The position numbers were made by a program, and so were the translations under genes. DNA of 12,861 bases, from positions 1-12,861 of the forward strand of contig DGHX01000185.1 of assembly GCA_002392835.1 (NCBI GenBank). Reading direction: 5' to 3'. Below, in pieces: positions 6,167 to 12,861 of the stretch. The notes under the pieces were generated by a model, which saw only the letters and a list, made by a program, of their open reading frames with translations, searched no databases and was not told the origin of the DNA. The stretch comes from Prevotella sp. UBA3837 (GTDB taxonomy: Bacteria > Bacteroidota > Bacteroidia > Bacteroidales > Bacteroidaceae). The first letter of the stretch is position 1; each line of letters begins with the position of its first letter.

Positions 6167-6937
6167 TTACCTGATGATGCCCCGCTTGCTGTTCTCGATG
6201 AAGGAGCAGATGTACTCCACCTCCTTCGAGTCGGGGTATTTCAGCCGAGCCTCGGCAATGCCGTCCTTGATGATGCCCTGTGCATAGATGGTGCGGTAGG
6301 TGTCGTGAATCATCTCGATGGTCTCGTTGCTGAATCCCCTCCTGCGCAGTCCTATCAGGTTCACGCCGGCAAAGCGGATGGGCTCCTTTCCGGCAATGAT
6401 GAAGGGCGGTATGTCCTGGCTGGTGCGGCTGCCGCCCTGTATCATGACGTAGCTGCCGATGCGTATGAACTGGTGGAAGAGCACCTCGGCCGAGATGATG
6501 GCGAAGTCGTCGACCTCCACCTCGCCGGCGAACTTCGTCGAGTTGCCGATGATGCATCCGTTGCCGATGACGCAGTCGTGGGCAATGTGCATGTTCTCCA
6601 TGAGCAGGTTGCCGCTGCCCACGACGGTCTTTCCTCGCGAGGCGGTGCCCCGGCTGATGGTGACGTTCTCGCGGATGCTGTTGTTGTCGCCTATCTCGCA
6701 GGTCGTCTCCTCGCCACGGAACTTCAGGTCCTGCGGCTTCGTCGAGATGCTGGCTCCGGGGAAGAACTCATTGCCGTTGCCGATGCGGGCGCCGGTGTGC
6801 AGCGTGACGCTGTTCAGCAGGTGGTTGCCCGAGCCCATGACTACGTTGGCATCAATCACGCAGAAGGGACCGATGATGTTGTTGTCGCCCAGCTGGGCCT
6901 CCGGCGAGACGACGGCTAAAGGATGGATCTGGTTCAT
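6167..6937 (-). CDS. lpxA: UDP-N-acetylglucosamine acyltransferase LpxA
   Basis: This 256-residue cytoplasmic enzyme transfers a 3-hydroxyacyl chain from acyl carrier protein to UDP-GlcNAc, the first step of lipid A synthesis. The N-terminal two thirds are hexapeptide repeats of a left-handed beta-helix (for example IGPFCVID, IGNGCIIGN). MENMHIAHDC carries His117 and His120; the latter matches the catalytic His125 of E. coli. His155 in the HQF motif and the C-terminal helical segment GVNLIGLRRRGF are also family features. Gly168 lies at the acyl-length ruler position (E. coli Gly173), which would leave room for a long chain. The gene starts 13 nt after the end of lpxC-fabZ, so it is in the same transcript. 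Confidence 0.97.
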   Translation of the reverse strand: MNQIHPLAVVSPEAQLGDNNIIGPFCVIDANVVMGSGNHLLNSVTLHTGARIGNGNEFFPGASISTKPQDLKFRGEETTCEIGDNNSIRENVTISRGTASRGKTVVGSGNLLMENMHIAHDCVIGNGCIIGNSTKFAGEVEVDDFAIISAEVLFHQFIRIGSYVMIQGGSRTSQDIPPFIIAGKEPIRFAGVNLIGLRRRGFSNETIEMIHDTYRTIYAQGIIKDGIAEARLKYPDSKEVEYICSFIENSKRGIIR

Positions 6938-6950
6938 GCGCTTGCGGTGT

Positions 6951-8333
6951 TTATTTGTTCTTTACAATCTGTGCGGTGAAGGTGGCCTCGCTCACCACGT
7001 GGTCGCCCACGAAGGCGTAGCCTCGCATGCTGCTGATGCCGTGGCGCAGCGGTGCCAGCAGCTCGACCTTGAACAGCAGTGTGTCGCCGGGTACTACCTT
7101 CTGGCGGAACTTCACTCCGTCAATCTTCATGAAGTATGTGCTCCAGCGCTCGGGTTCTTCCACGCTGTTCAGCACCAGCAGGCCGCCCACCTGGGCCATG
7201 GCCTCTATCTGCAGCACGCCGGGCATGACGGGCTCCTGGGGGAAGTGGCCGGTGAAGAAGGGCTCGTTGCTGGTGATGTTCTTCACGCCTACGATGCTCG
7301 TGGGGCCTATCTCGATGACCTTGTCCACCAGCTGCATGGGGTAGCGGTGGGGCAGCAGCTCGCGTATGCGGTTCACGTCCATCACCGGAGGCTCGTTGGG
7401 GTCGTAGAACGGGGCCTGTATCTCGTGCTTGCGAATCTCCTTGCGCATCTCACGCGCGAACTTATTATTAATAGTATGTCCGGGGCGGGTGGCCACGATG
7501 CGTCCCTTGATGGGGCGGCCTATGAGGGCCATGTCGCCGATGACGTCGAGCAGCTTGTGGCGCGTGCACTCGTTCTCCCACTGCAGCGGCTTGTGCTGTA
7601 TGTAGCCCAGCTCGGTGGCGTCGCGGTGCTCCACGTGCAGCAAGTCGGCCAGCATGTCGAGCCGCTCCTGGGTGGTCTGCCGCTCGTAGATGACGATGGC
7701 GTTGTCCATGTCGCCGCCCTTGATGAGGTTGGCCTGCAGCAGCGGCTCAATGTCGCGTACGAAGACGAAGGTGCGGGCCGGGGCTATCTCGGTGGCATAC
7801 TTGTGTATGTCGTCGAGGGTAGCGAACTGCGAGTTGATGAACTTCGACTCGAAGCTGCACATCGTGGTCAGCGAGAACTCATTGTCGGGCAGGATGGTGA
7901 TGCACGAGCCGGTCTCCTCGTCCTTCACTTCAATCTTCTTGCGTATGACGTAGTAGTCTTTCGGGGCGTTCTGCTCCACGGTGCCTATCTCCTCAATCTT
8001 CTCCACATACTGTATGGCCGAGCCGTCGAGGATGGGGAACTCGGGGCCGCTCACCTGTATCAGACAGTTGTCGATGCCCAGGGCGTAGAGGGCGCTCAGT
8101 GCGTGCTCAACGGTGCTCACCCGCACGTCGCCCTTGCCCAGCACGGTGCCGCGCTGCGTGTCGACCACATTCTCGGCTATGGCGTCGATGACGGGCATGC
8201 CCTCCAGGTCGATACGCTGTATTTTGTAACCATGGTTCTCAGCGGCAGGATTGAACGTCACAGTGAGGCTCAGTCCCGTGTGAAGGCCTTTTCCGCAAAG
8301 TGTGAAACTGCCTTTCAGCGTCTTTTGTTTCAT
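6951..8333 (-). CDS. lpxC/fabZ: Bifunctional LpxC deacetylase / FabZ dehydratase
   Basis: The 460-residue protein fuses two enzymes. LpxC (about 1-305) removes the acetyl group from UDP-3-O-acyl-GlcNAc, the committed step of lipid A synthesis. Zinc ligands are His77 in VEHALSAL, His259 and Asp263 in RHKLLDVIGD, with Glu76 and His286 (PGHTINNKF) as catalytic residues. FabZ (about 318-460) dehydrates 3-hydroxyacyl-ACP, with His363 in GHFPQEPVMPG and Glu377 fourteen residues later, the family spacing. Fusions of this kind are known from Bacteroidota. Both products draw on the same 3-hydroxyacyl-ACP pool, so fusion may balance lipid A and fatty acid synthesis (inference). It is the first gene of the minus-strand run, with a TAACTTTG box 32 nt upstream. 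lpxD, often next to it in Bacteroides, is absent here. Confidence 0.98.
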   Translation of the reverse strand: MKQKTLKGSFTLCGKGLHTGLSLTVTFNPAAENHGYKIQRIDLEGMPVIDAIAENVVDTQRGTVLGKGDVRVSTVEHALSALYALGIDNCLIQVSGPEFPILDGSAIQYVEKIEEIGTVEQNAPKDYYVIRKKIEVKDEETGSCITILPDNEFSLTTMCSFESKFINSQFATLDDIHKYATEIAPARTFVFVRDIEPLLQANLIKGGDMDNAIVIYERQTTQERLDMLADLLHVEHRDATELGYIQHKPLQWENECTRHKLLDVIGDMALIGRPIKGRIVATRPGHTINNKFAREMRKEIRKHEIQAPFYDPNEPPVMDVNRIRELLPHRYPMQLVDKVIEIGPTSIVGVKNITSNEPFFTGHFPQEPVMPGVLQIEAMAQVGGLLVLNSVEEPERWSTYFMKIDGVKFRQKVVPGDTLLFKVELLAPLRHGISSMRGYAFVGDHVVSEATFTAQIVKNK

Positions 8334-8364
8334 GTATATTCTGCTTTTTTGAAATAATTTGGTG

Positions 8365-8372
8365 CAAAGTTA
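8365..8372 (-). promoter_or_regulatory. Promoter -7 box of the lpxC-fabZ operon
   Basis: The minus strand reads TAACTTTG followed by C, matching the Bacteroidota TAnnTTTG box. Transcription would start about 25 nt before the lpxC-fabZ ATG. No good TTTG is seen at the expected -33 position. The sequence between it and the start codon is A/T-rich, without a Shine-Dalgarno motif. Confidence 0.6.
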
Positions 8373-8448
8373 CACAATTAAATTGAATCTGCGGCACTGT
8401 GAGCCCATATTTTCTATTTTTTTCGCATTTTAACGCTCACTGCACCCC

Positions 8449-8484
8449 TTTTTTGCATCTGTCCTGACACAATAATACCGTTTG
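8449..8484 (+). promoter_or_regulatory. Likely promoter of the GH2 gene
   Basis: TTTTTTG (8449-8455) and TACCGTTTG (8476-8484) are separated by 20 nt. The -7 element has one extra base between TA and TTTG compared with the consensus, so the match is approximate. It leaves a leader of about 30 nt before the ATG at 8522, which sits in an A/T-rich context. It points away from the lpxC promoter in the same 188-nt gap. Confidence 0.4.
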
Positions 8485-8521
8485 CAGGGCGTTATATCAA
8501 TAATTATTTCTTACTAACACC

Positions 8522-10873
8522 ATGCACACACGAAGTATTTTCCTTGTGGCGGCTCTGTCCGCCTCTTGCGCTCTGCTGGCACAGCAACAGCGCCAGTTGT
8601 TCGATGATGGCTGGACGTTCACCCAGAACGGCCAGACCGTCAGTGTAAACCTGCCCCACGACTGGGACATCTACACTGCTCCTGACCCCGAGCACGGAGC
8701 CTCGGGCACCGGCGGCGGCTGGTATGCCGGTGGGGTGGGCGAGTATCGCAAGCAGTTTCCCACGCCAAAGGGGCAGCTGGTGCGCCTCCACTTCGAGGGC
8801 GTCTACCAGCGTGCCACGGTCTTCGTCAACGGTCAGAAGGCAGGACAGCATGCCTATGGCTACACGCCGTTCACCATCGATGTCACACCCTTCTTGTATA
8901 AGGACAAGCGGCTGAACGAGGTGATGGTGAGCGTCGACAACAGCCTGCAGCCTAACTGCCGCTGGTACAGCGGCTCCGGCATCTACCGCCACGTATGGCT
9001 CCACACCCTGCCTGCCTGCCACATCGCTGAGAACGGCGTCGTGGTCACCACACCCAGCGTGTCGGCCGCCGAGGCCGAGGTCGTGGTGCGTGTGGACATG
9101 ATGAACGAGGGACAGGGCGACGCACAGGTCGACGATGTCGAGGTGACATTCTCAGGCGACGGAGCTTTCACCCCCGCCACTGCCGCCCTGCAGCCTGCCG
9201 TGCTGTCTGCTGGTGCCACGGCCAGCCGCAGCCTGCACTTCACCGTGTCGCAGCCCCGTCTGTGGTCGCCTGCCAGTCCCAGCCTTTATCAGGCCACCGT
9301 GCGCATGAAGTCGCGTGGACAAGTGGTCGATGAGCAGCGCGTATCCTTCGGCATACGCTCCGTGCAATACTCCGCCGACGGCGGCTTCCTGCTCAACGGC
9401 CAGCCGATGCTGCTCAACGGCGCCTGCGTGCACCACGACGACGGCGTAGTGGGGGCCATGGCCTTCGATGCTGCCGAGATACGCAAGGTGCGCCTGATGA
9501 AGCAGGCCGGTTTCAACCTCATACGCACCAGCCACAACCCCTCCACTCGTGCCTTCCTCGATGCCTGCGACTCGCTGGGCATGCTCGTCATCGACGAAGC
9601 CTTCGACGGCTGGCGCTCGTCGAAGACACAGTACGACTACTCCACGCTCATTGACTCCTGCTACCGTCAGGACCTGCACGCCATGGTGCAGCGCGACCGC
9701 AACCATCCCTGTGTCATCGCCTGGAGCATTGGCAACGAGGTCATCGAGCGCAAGGAGCTGCGCGTCGTCACCACCGCTCGCCTCATGAAGCAGGCCATAC
9801 TCGAGCAGGACAGCACACGCCCCGTCACCGAGGCACTCTGTGCCTGGGACCGCGACTGGGAAATCTACGACCCCCATTTCGAGGTGCTTGACATAGGCGG
9901 CTATAACTACATGATCTTCAAGCACGCCACTGACCACCAGCGCGACCCCCAGCGCGTGATGTGGCAGACCGAGAGCTACCCCCGCGACGCCTTCCGCAAC
10001 TGGGCCACCGTGACCGACAATAGCTACGTGCTGGGCGACATGGTGTGGACGGGCCTCGACTACCTGGGCGAGTCGGGCATCGGACGTACCTACTATGAGG
10101 GCGAGCGGCCGGGCGAGAGCTATGCCCCCGGCGGACAGCCCGACTGGCACGGCGCCTGCTGCGGCGACGTCGACATCACCGGCTGGCGGAGGCCCATCAG
10201 CCACTACCGCGACATGCTGTGGAACGGCACCGTGCCCCTCTACATGGCTGTGAAGGAACCTGACGGCTACCGTGGAAAGATTCACGAGACGCAGTGGAGC
10301 GTGTGGCCCACCTGGGAGAGCTGGAACTGGACCGGATGGGAGGGCAAGCCCATCGACGTAGAGGTATACACCCGGGCCCCAGAGGTGCGGCTCTACCTGA
10401 ATGACCAGCTCGTGGGCACCAAGGCCGTCAGCCGTGCCACCGAGTTCAAGGCCGTGTTCAGCGTGCCCTACCAGCCTGGCACGCTACGCGCCGAGGCCGC
10501 TGGGCACAGCGTCACGCTGGCCACTGCCGGAGAGCCCGCCCGCCTGCGCCTCACTGCCGACCGGCAGCTCATAGACGCAGACGGACAGGACCTGGCCTAC
10601 GTCACCGTCGAGGTGGTCGATGCCCAGGGACGTCTGTGCCCCGACGCTGCCGTCAGCTGCAGTGCTGCCGTCAAGGGCCAGGGACAGCTGCTCGCCTTTG
10701 GCTCGGCCGACCTGAAGGACCGCGAGCCCTACACCACGCCCACCGTCACCACTTGGAAGGGGCGCGCCATCCTCGTGGTGCGCAGCGCTGGCCGACCCGG
10801 GCGCATCAGCGTCAGCGTCAAATCACAGCTGCCCACCGCCAACATCAGCATCAAGACGCAGAAAGACAGATAA
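8522..10873 (+). CDS. Secreted glycoside hydrolase family 2 enzyme (probable beta-galactosidase)
   Basis: The 783-residue protein begins with a signal peptide; cleavage after Ala20 (ALLA-QQ) is likely, giving a periplasmic or exported enzyme. Cys16 lacks a good lipobox. The order is a sugar-binding jelly-roll (about 24-165), an immunoglobulin-like domain (about 165-278), a TIM barrel (about 280-570), and C-terminal beta domains of the DUF4982 and GH2 C-terminal types (about 570-770). The acid/base is Glu406 in WSIGNE and the nucleophile is Glu484 in WQTES, 78 residues later. It should cleave terminal beta-linked sugars with retention. Galactosidase is the commonest activity for this architecture, but glucuronidase or other GH2 activity cannot be excluded. 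There is no SusC/SusD pair in the window, so it does not sit in an obvious polysaccharide utilisation locus here. Confidence 0.9.
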   Translation: MHTRSIFLVAALSASCALLAQQQRQLFDDGWTFTQNGQTVSVNLPHDWDIYTAPDPEHGASGTGGGWYAGGVGEYRKQFPTPKGQLVRLHFEGVYQRATVFVNGQKAGQHAYGYTPFTIDVTPFLYKDKRLNEVMVSVDNSLQPNCRWYSGSGIYRHVWLHTLPACHIAENGVVVTTPSVSAAEAEVVVRVDMMNEGQGDAQVDDVEVTFSGDGAFTPATAALQPAVLSAGATASRSLHFTVSQPRLWSPASPSLYQATVRMKSRGQVVDEQRVSFGIRSVQYSADGGFLLNGQPMLLNGACVHHDDGVVGAMAFDAAEIRKVRLMKQAGFNLIRTSHNPSTRAFLDACDSLGMLVIDEAFDGWRSSKTQYDYSTLIDSCYRQDLHAMVQRDRNHPCVIAWSIGNEVIERKELRVVTTARLMKQAILEQDSTRPVTEALCAWDRDWEIYDPHFEVLDIGGYNYMIFKHATDHQRDPQRVMWQTESYPRDAFRNWATVTDNSYVLGDMVWTGLDYLGESGIGRTYYEGERPGESYAPGGQPDWHGACCGDVDITGWRRPISHYRDMLWNGTVPLYMAVKEPDGYRGKIHETQWSVWPTWESWNWTGWEGKPIDVEVYTRAPEVRLYLNDQLVGTKAVSRATEFKAVFSVPYQPGTLRAEAAGHSVTLATAGEPARLRLTADRQLIDADGQDLAYVTVEVVDAQGRLCPDAAVSCSAAVKGQGQLLAFGSADLKDREPYTTPTVTTWKGRAILVVRSAGRPGRISVSVKSQLPTANISIKTQKDR

Positions 10874-10901
10874 CTTCATAGCAATACTATCGTCTTTCGC
10901 T

Positions 10902-10927
10902 CGAGCTTGCTCGCTTCGTTTGCGAAG
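10902..10927 (+). repeat. Two small adjacent hairpins after the GH2 gene
   Basis: CGAGC-TT-GCTCG (10902-10913) and CTTCG-TTTG-CGAAG (10914-10927) lie back to back, starting 28 nt after the GH2 stop codon. Neither is followed by a T-run, so termination is uncertain. The 18-bp tandem repeat begins immediately afterwards. Confidence 0.4.
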
Positions 10928-11000
10928 AACTCCATTAACTCCTTTAACTCCATTAACTCCTTTAACTCCATTAACTCCTTTAACTCCGATTTAACTCCTC
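10928..11000 (+). repeat. 18-bp tandem repeat (AACTCCATT + AACTCCTTT)
   Basis: Three exact 18-bp units (10928-10981) each consist of AACTCCATT followed by AACTCCTTT. Two degenerate 9-bp units follow (AACTCCGAT at 10982-10990 and AACTCCTCA from 10993). The array ends 7 nt before the ATG of the TSCPD gene and so would be part of its leader if transcription starts upstream. No promoter motif is evident between the GH2 stop and this array. Confidence 0.85.
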
Positions 11001-11007
11001 AAAAACA

Positions 11008-11280
11008 ATGGCTACACGACACATTCAGTACAAAACCACCGGCACCTGCTCGCAGCTCATCGACGTAACCTGCGACGAGAACGACGTCATCCAGCAGGTG
11101 TTCTTCCTCGGAGGCTGCAACGGCAACCTGCAGGGCATCAGCCAATTGGTGCGCGGACAGCGCATCGATGACGTCATTCACCGCCTCGACGGCATCCGCT
11201 GTGGCATGAAGAGCACCTCATGTCCCGACCAGCTCTGCCGCGCCCTCGAACAGCTCAGACAGGCACCGCTGCAGCAGTAA
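11008..11280 (+). CDS. TSCPD-domain protein (TIGR03905-like), function unknown
   Basis: The 90-residue protein carries the sequence STSCPDQL (69-76), the signature of the TSCPD domain. This domain also occurs as a C-terminal part of vitamin B12-dependent ribonucleotide reductases. Here it stands alone, as in the small proteins of the TIGR03905 family, whose function is not established. Cys14 (TGTC), Cys37 (GGC), Cys65 (IRC) and Cys72 (TSC) sit in the recognisable motifs and could bind a metal or cluster (inference); Cys22 and Cys77 are additional. No signal peptide or membrane segment is present. The gene lies 134 nt after the GH2 gene on the same strand, behind an 18-bp tandem repeat, and is followed by a terminator-like hairpin. 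Confidence 0.85.
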   Translation: MATRHIQYKTTGTCSQLIDVTCDENDVIQQVFFLGGCNGNLQGISQLVRGQRIDDVIHRLDGIRCGMKSTSCPDQLCRALEQLRQAPLQQ

Positions 11281-11302
11281 GTGAAAGCACCTATATAGTA
11301 CT

Positions 11303-11346
11303 TGCCCCCATAGCGTCAGACCACTTCTTCCGATGCTATGGGGGCA
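11303..11346 (+). terminator. Terminator-like hairpin after the TSCPD gene
   Basis: TGCCCCCATAGC (11303-11314) and GCTATGGGGGCA (11335-11346) form a perfect 12-bp stem. It can be extended by 3 bp, one of them G-U, with a loop of about 14 nt. There is no T-run directly behind it, so it is a weak classical terminator. Its place between the TSCPD stop codon and the transketolase promoter supports a termination role. A regulatory hairpin is the alternative. Confidence 0.5.
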
Positions 11347-11416
11347 GTCAGTTCGGCGCAAATAAGCCGTACAACGCGAAAAAAAGTGTGACAATGCCAA
11401 TTAAACGCCGAAAATG

Positions 11417-11447
11417 TTTCGCTGTTACATTTTTTTTTGTAACTTTG
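11417..11447 (+). promoter_or_regulatory. Promoter of the transketolase gene
   Basis: TAACTTTG (11440-11447) is a full match to the TAnnTTTG -7 box. TTTC (11417-11420), 19 nt upstream, is a near match to the TTTG -33 element. Transcription would start near 11453, leaving a leader of about 40 nt. GTTACA (11424-11429) and TGTAAC (11438-11443) form an inverted repeat around eight T residues overlapping the -7 box, which could be an operator. Confidence 0.6.
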
Positions 11448-11492
11448 CAGCAAGTTTTAAAACCATTTTATCATTCAACTATCAGACTTATT

Positions 11493-12861
11493 ATGAACGA
11501 CAACAAAGTGATGAACCGCGCAGCCGACAATATTCGCATTCTGGCTGCTGCAATGGTTGAAAAGGCAAAGAGTGGTCACCCCGGCGGAGCCATGGGTGGC
11601 GCTGATTTCATTAACACACTCTACAGCGAGTTCCTGGTTTATGACCCCGAGAAGCCCGAGTGGGAGGGTCGCGACCGTTTCTTCCTGGATCCCGGTCACA
11701 TGGCTCCCATGCTCTACTCGCAGCTCTGCCTCATCGGCAAGTACTCGCTCGACGACCTGCAGCAGCTGCGCCAGTGGGGCAGCGTGACGCCCGGTCACCC
11801 AGAGCGTGAGCTGGCCCGCGGCATTGAGAACACCAGCGGACCGCTGGGACAGGGCCACACCTTCGCCGTGGGCGCTGCCATAGCAGCCAAGTTCCTGAAG
11901 GCACGCCTGGGCGACGTGATGAACCAGACCATCTACGCTTACATCAGCGACGGCGGCGTGCAGGAGGAGATATCGCAGGGTGCAGGCCGTATTGCCGGCA
12001 ACCTGGGACTTGACAACCTCATCATGTTCTACGACGCCAATGACATTCAGCTCAGCACCCGTACCGAGGTCGTGACCAGCGAGGATACCGCCCGCAAGTA
12101 CGAGGCATGGGGATGGTACGTTCAGAAGATCGACGGCAACGATGTGGACCAGATTCGTCAGGCCATCCGCAACGCTCAGGCCGAGAAGGAGCGTCCCAGC
12201 CTGATCATCGGCCACTGTGTGATGGGCAAGGGTGCCCGCAAGGCCGACGGCAGCAGCTACGAGAGCAACTGTGCCACACACGGCGCTCCCCTCGGTGGCG
12301 ACAACTTCGTGCAGACCATGAAGAACCTGGGTGCCGATCCCGAGAATCCGTTCCAGATTTTCCCCGAGGTGAAGGAGCTTTACGCCCGCCGCGCTGAGGA
12401 GCTGAAGAAGATTGTGGCCGAGCGCTATGCCCAGAAGGCCGAGTGGGCCAAGCAGAACCCCGACAAGGCACAGCTGCTGGAGGAGTGGTTCAGCGGCAAG
12501 GCTCCGAAGATTGACTGGAGCCTGGTGCAGCAGAAGGCCGGTGCCGCCACCCGTGGTGCCAGCGCCACCGTGCTCAGCGTGCTGGCCGAGCAGGTGCCCA
12601 ACATGATTTGCGCCAGCGCCGACCTGTCGAACAGCGACAAGACCGACGGCTTCCTGAAGAAGACCCACGACCTGGTGCGTGGCGACTTCAGCGGTGCCTT
12701 CTTCCAGGCTGGCGTGGCCGAGCTCACCATGGCCTGCTGCTGCATAGGCATGGCCCTGCATGGTGGTGTCATTCCCGCCTGCGGTACCTTCTTTGTGTTC
12801 AGCGACTACATGAAGCCCGCCGTGCGCATGGCTGCCCTGATGGAGCTGCCCGTGAAGTTCA
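11493..12861 (+). CDS. tkt: Transketolase (5' part, cut by window end)
   Basis: 456 residues are present; transketolases usually have about 660-680. The enzyme moves two-carbon ketol units between sugar phosphates in the non-oxidative pentose phosphate pathway, using thiamine diphosphate and a divalent metal in the cytoplasm. Visible matches to E. coli TktA are His29 (SGHPG), His69, His102 (TPGHPE), GPLGQG (116-121), Asp153, Asn183, His263 (THGAPLG) and catalytic Glu410 in GVAEL, followed by the pyrimidine-binding segment ALHGG...VRMAALM. The usual GDG motif reads SDG (152-154), and the segment after it is diverged. The start at 11493 follows a promoter and an A/T-rich leader and gives a normal N-terminus. 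The missing part would hold the rest of the pyrimidine domain and the C-terminal domain. Confidence 0.95.
   Translation, partial: MNDNKVMNRAADNIRILAAAMVEKAKSGHPGGAMGGADFINTLYSEFLVYDPEKPEWEGRDRFFLDPGHMAPMLYSQLCLIGKYSLDDLQQLRQWGSVTPGHPERELARGIENTSGPLGQGHTFAVGAAIAAKFLKARLGDVMNQTIYAYISDGGVQEEISQGAGRIAGNLGLDNLIMFYDANDIQLSTRTEVVTSEDTARKYEAWGWYVQKIDGNDVDQIRQAIRNAQAEKERPSLIIGHCVMGKGARKADGSSYESNCATHGAPLGGDNFVQTMKNLGADPENPFQIFPEVKELYARRAEELKKIVAERYAQKAEWAKQNPDKAQLLEEWFSGKAPKIDWSLVQQKAGAATRGASATVLSVLAEQVPNMICASADLSNSDKTDGFLKKTHDLVRGDFSGAFFQAGVAELTMACCCIGMALHGGVIPACGTFFVFSDYMKPAVRMAALMELPVKF

Noticed and set aside
6459..8357. 632-residue plus-strand frame opposite lpxA and lpxC-fabZ
   Set aside because: Antisense to two well-supported genes, no domain seen, and it spans a gene boundary. 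A by-product of GC-rich codon use.
10928..11000. Extra coding sequence (Asn-Ser-Ile-Asn-Ser-Phe repeats)
   Set aside because: The frame is open through the repeat only because the unit is a multiple of three. No start codon or domain upstream.
11475..12761. 428-residue minus-strand frame opposite transketolase
   Set aside because: Antisense to a transketolase with conserved active-site residues. Low-complexity Leu/Val/His/Gly composition.

Overview
The window looks like chromosomal DNA of a member of the Bacteroidota, most likely a Prevotella-type Bacteroidales. Three things point there: a fused LpxC-FabZ gene, several promoters of the Bacteroidota type (a TAnnTTTG -7 box), and start codons preceded by A/T-rich sequence rather than a Shine-Dalgarno motif. 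The genus is an inference from style and was not tested by a search. Coding regions are GC-rich and the gaps between genes are AT-rich.

Layout. Positions 1-1078 hold no convincing protein gene but are densely structured. A concentric nested inverted repeat (6-189) is followed by a further copy of its arm motif (206-233), a cluster of GC-rich hairpins (377-510), two oppositely oriented arrays of 9-bp repeats (581-607 and 756-791) flanking a perfect 40-bp A/T palindrome (685-724), and a minus-strand promoter followed about 90 nt later by a terminator-like hairpin, which suggests a small RNA (870-961). Positions 1079-8333 are one minus-strand run of five genes read from the right: lpxC-fabZ, lpxA, miaA, a class A penicillin-binding protein, and a Pif1-like helicase with a TPR-like C-terminus. 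Spacing is tight (13 and 46 nt), then the genes overlap (53 and 35 nt), so an operon starting at a promoter near 8365 is likely. Positions 8334-8521 form a divergent promoter region. On the plus strand follow a secreted glycoside hydrolase family 2 enzyme (8522-10873), a small cysteine-containing TSCPD-domain protein (11008-11280) preceded by an 18-bp tandem repeat, a terminator-like hairpin, and the 5' two thirds of a transketolase gene (from 11493) cut by the window end.

How they work together. The minus-strand run is an envelope-building set: LpxA and LpxC make the first committed lipid A intermediates, FabZ feeds fatty acid synthesis, and the penicillin-binding protein builds peptidoglycan. 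MiaA (tRNA modification) and the helicase (DNA maintenance) are housekeeping passengers. The plus-strand genes concern carbohydrate use: an exported beta-glycosidase and the pentose phosphate enzyme transketolase, with the TSCPD protein of unknown role between them.

No protein-based novel system is evident. The unexplained material is mostly in the first 1 kb and in the short tandem repeats with about 9-bp period that recur in and between genes.
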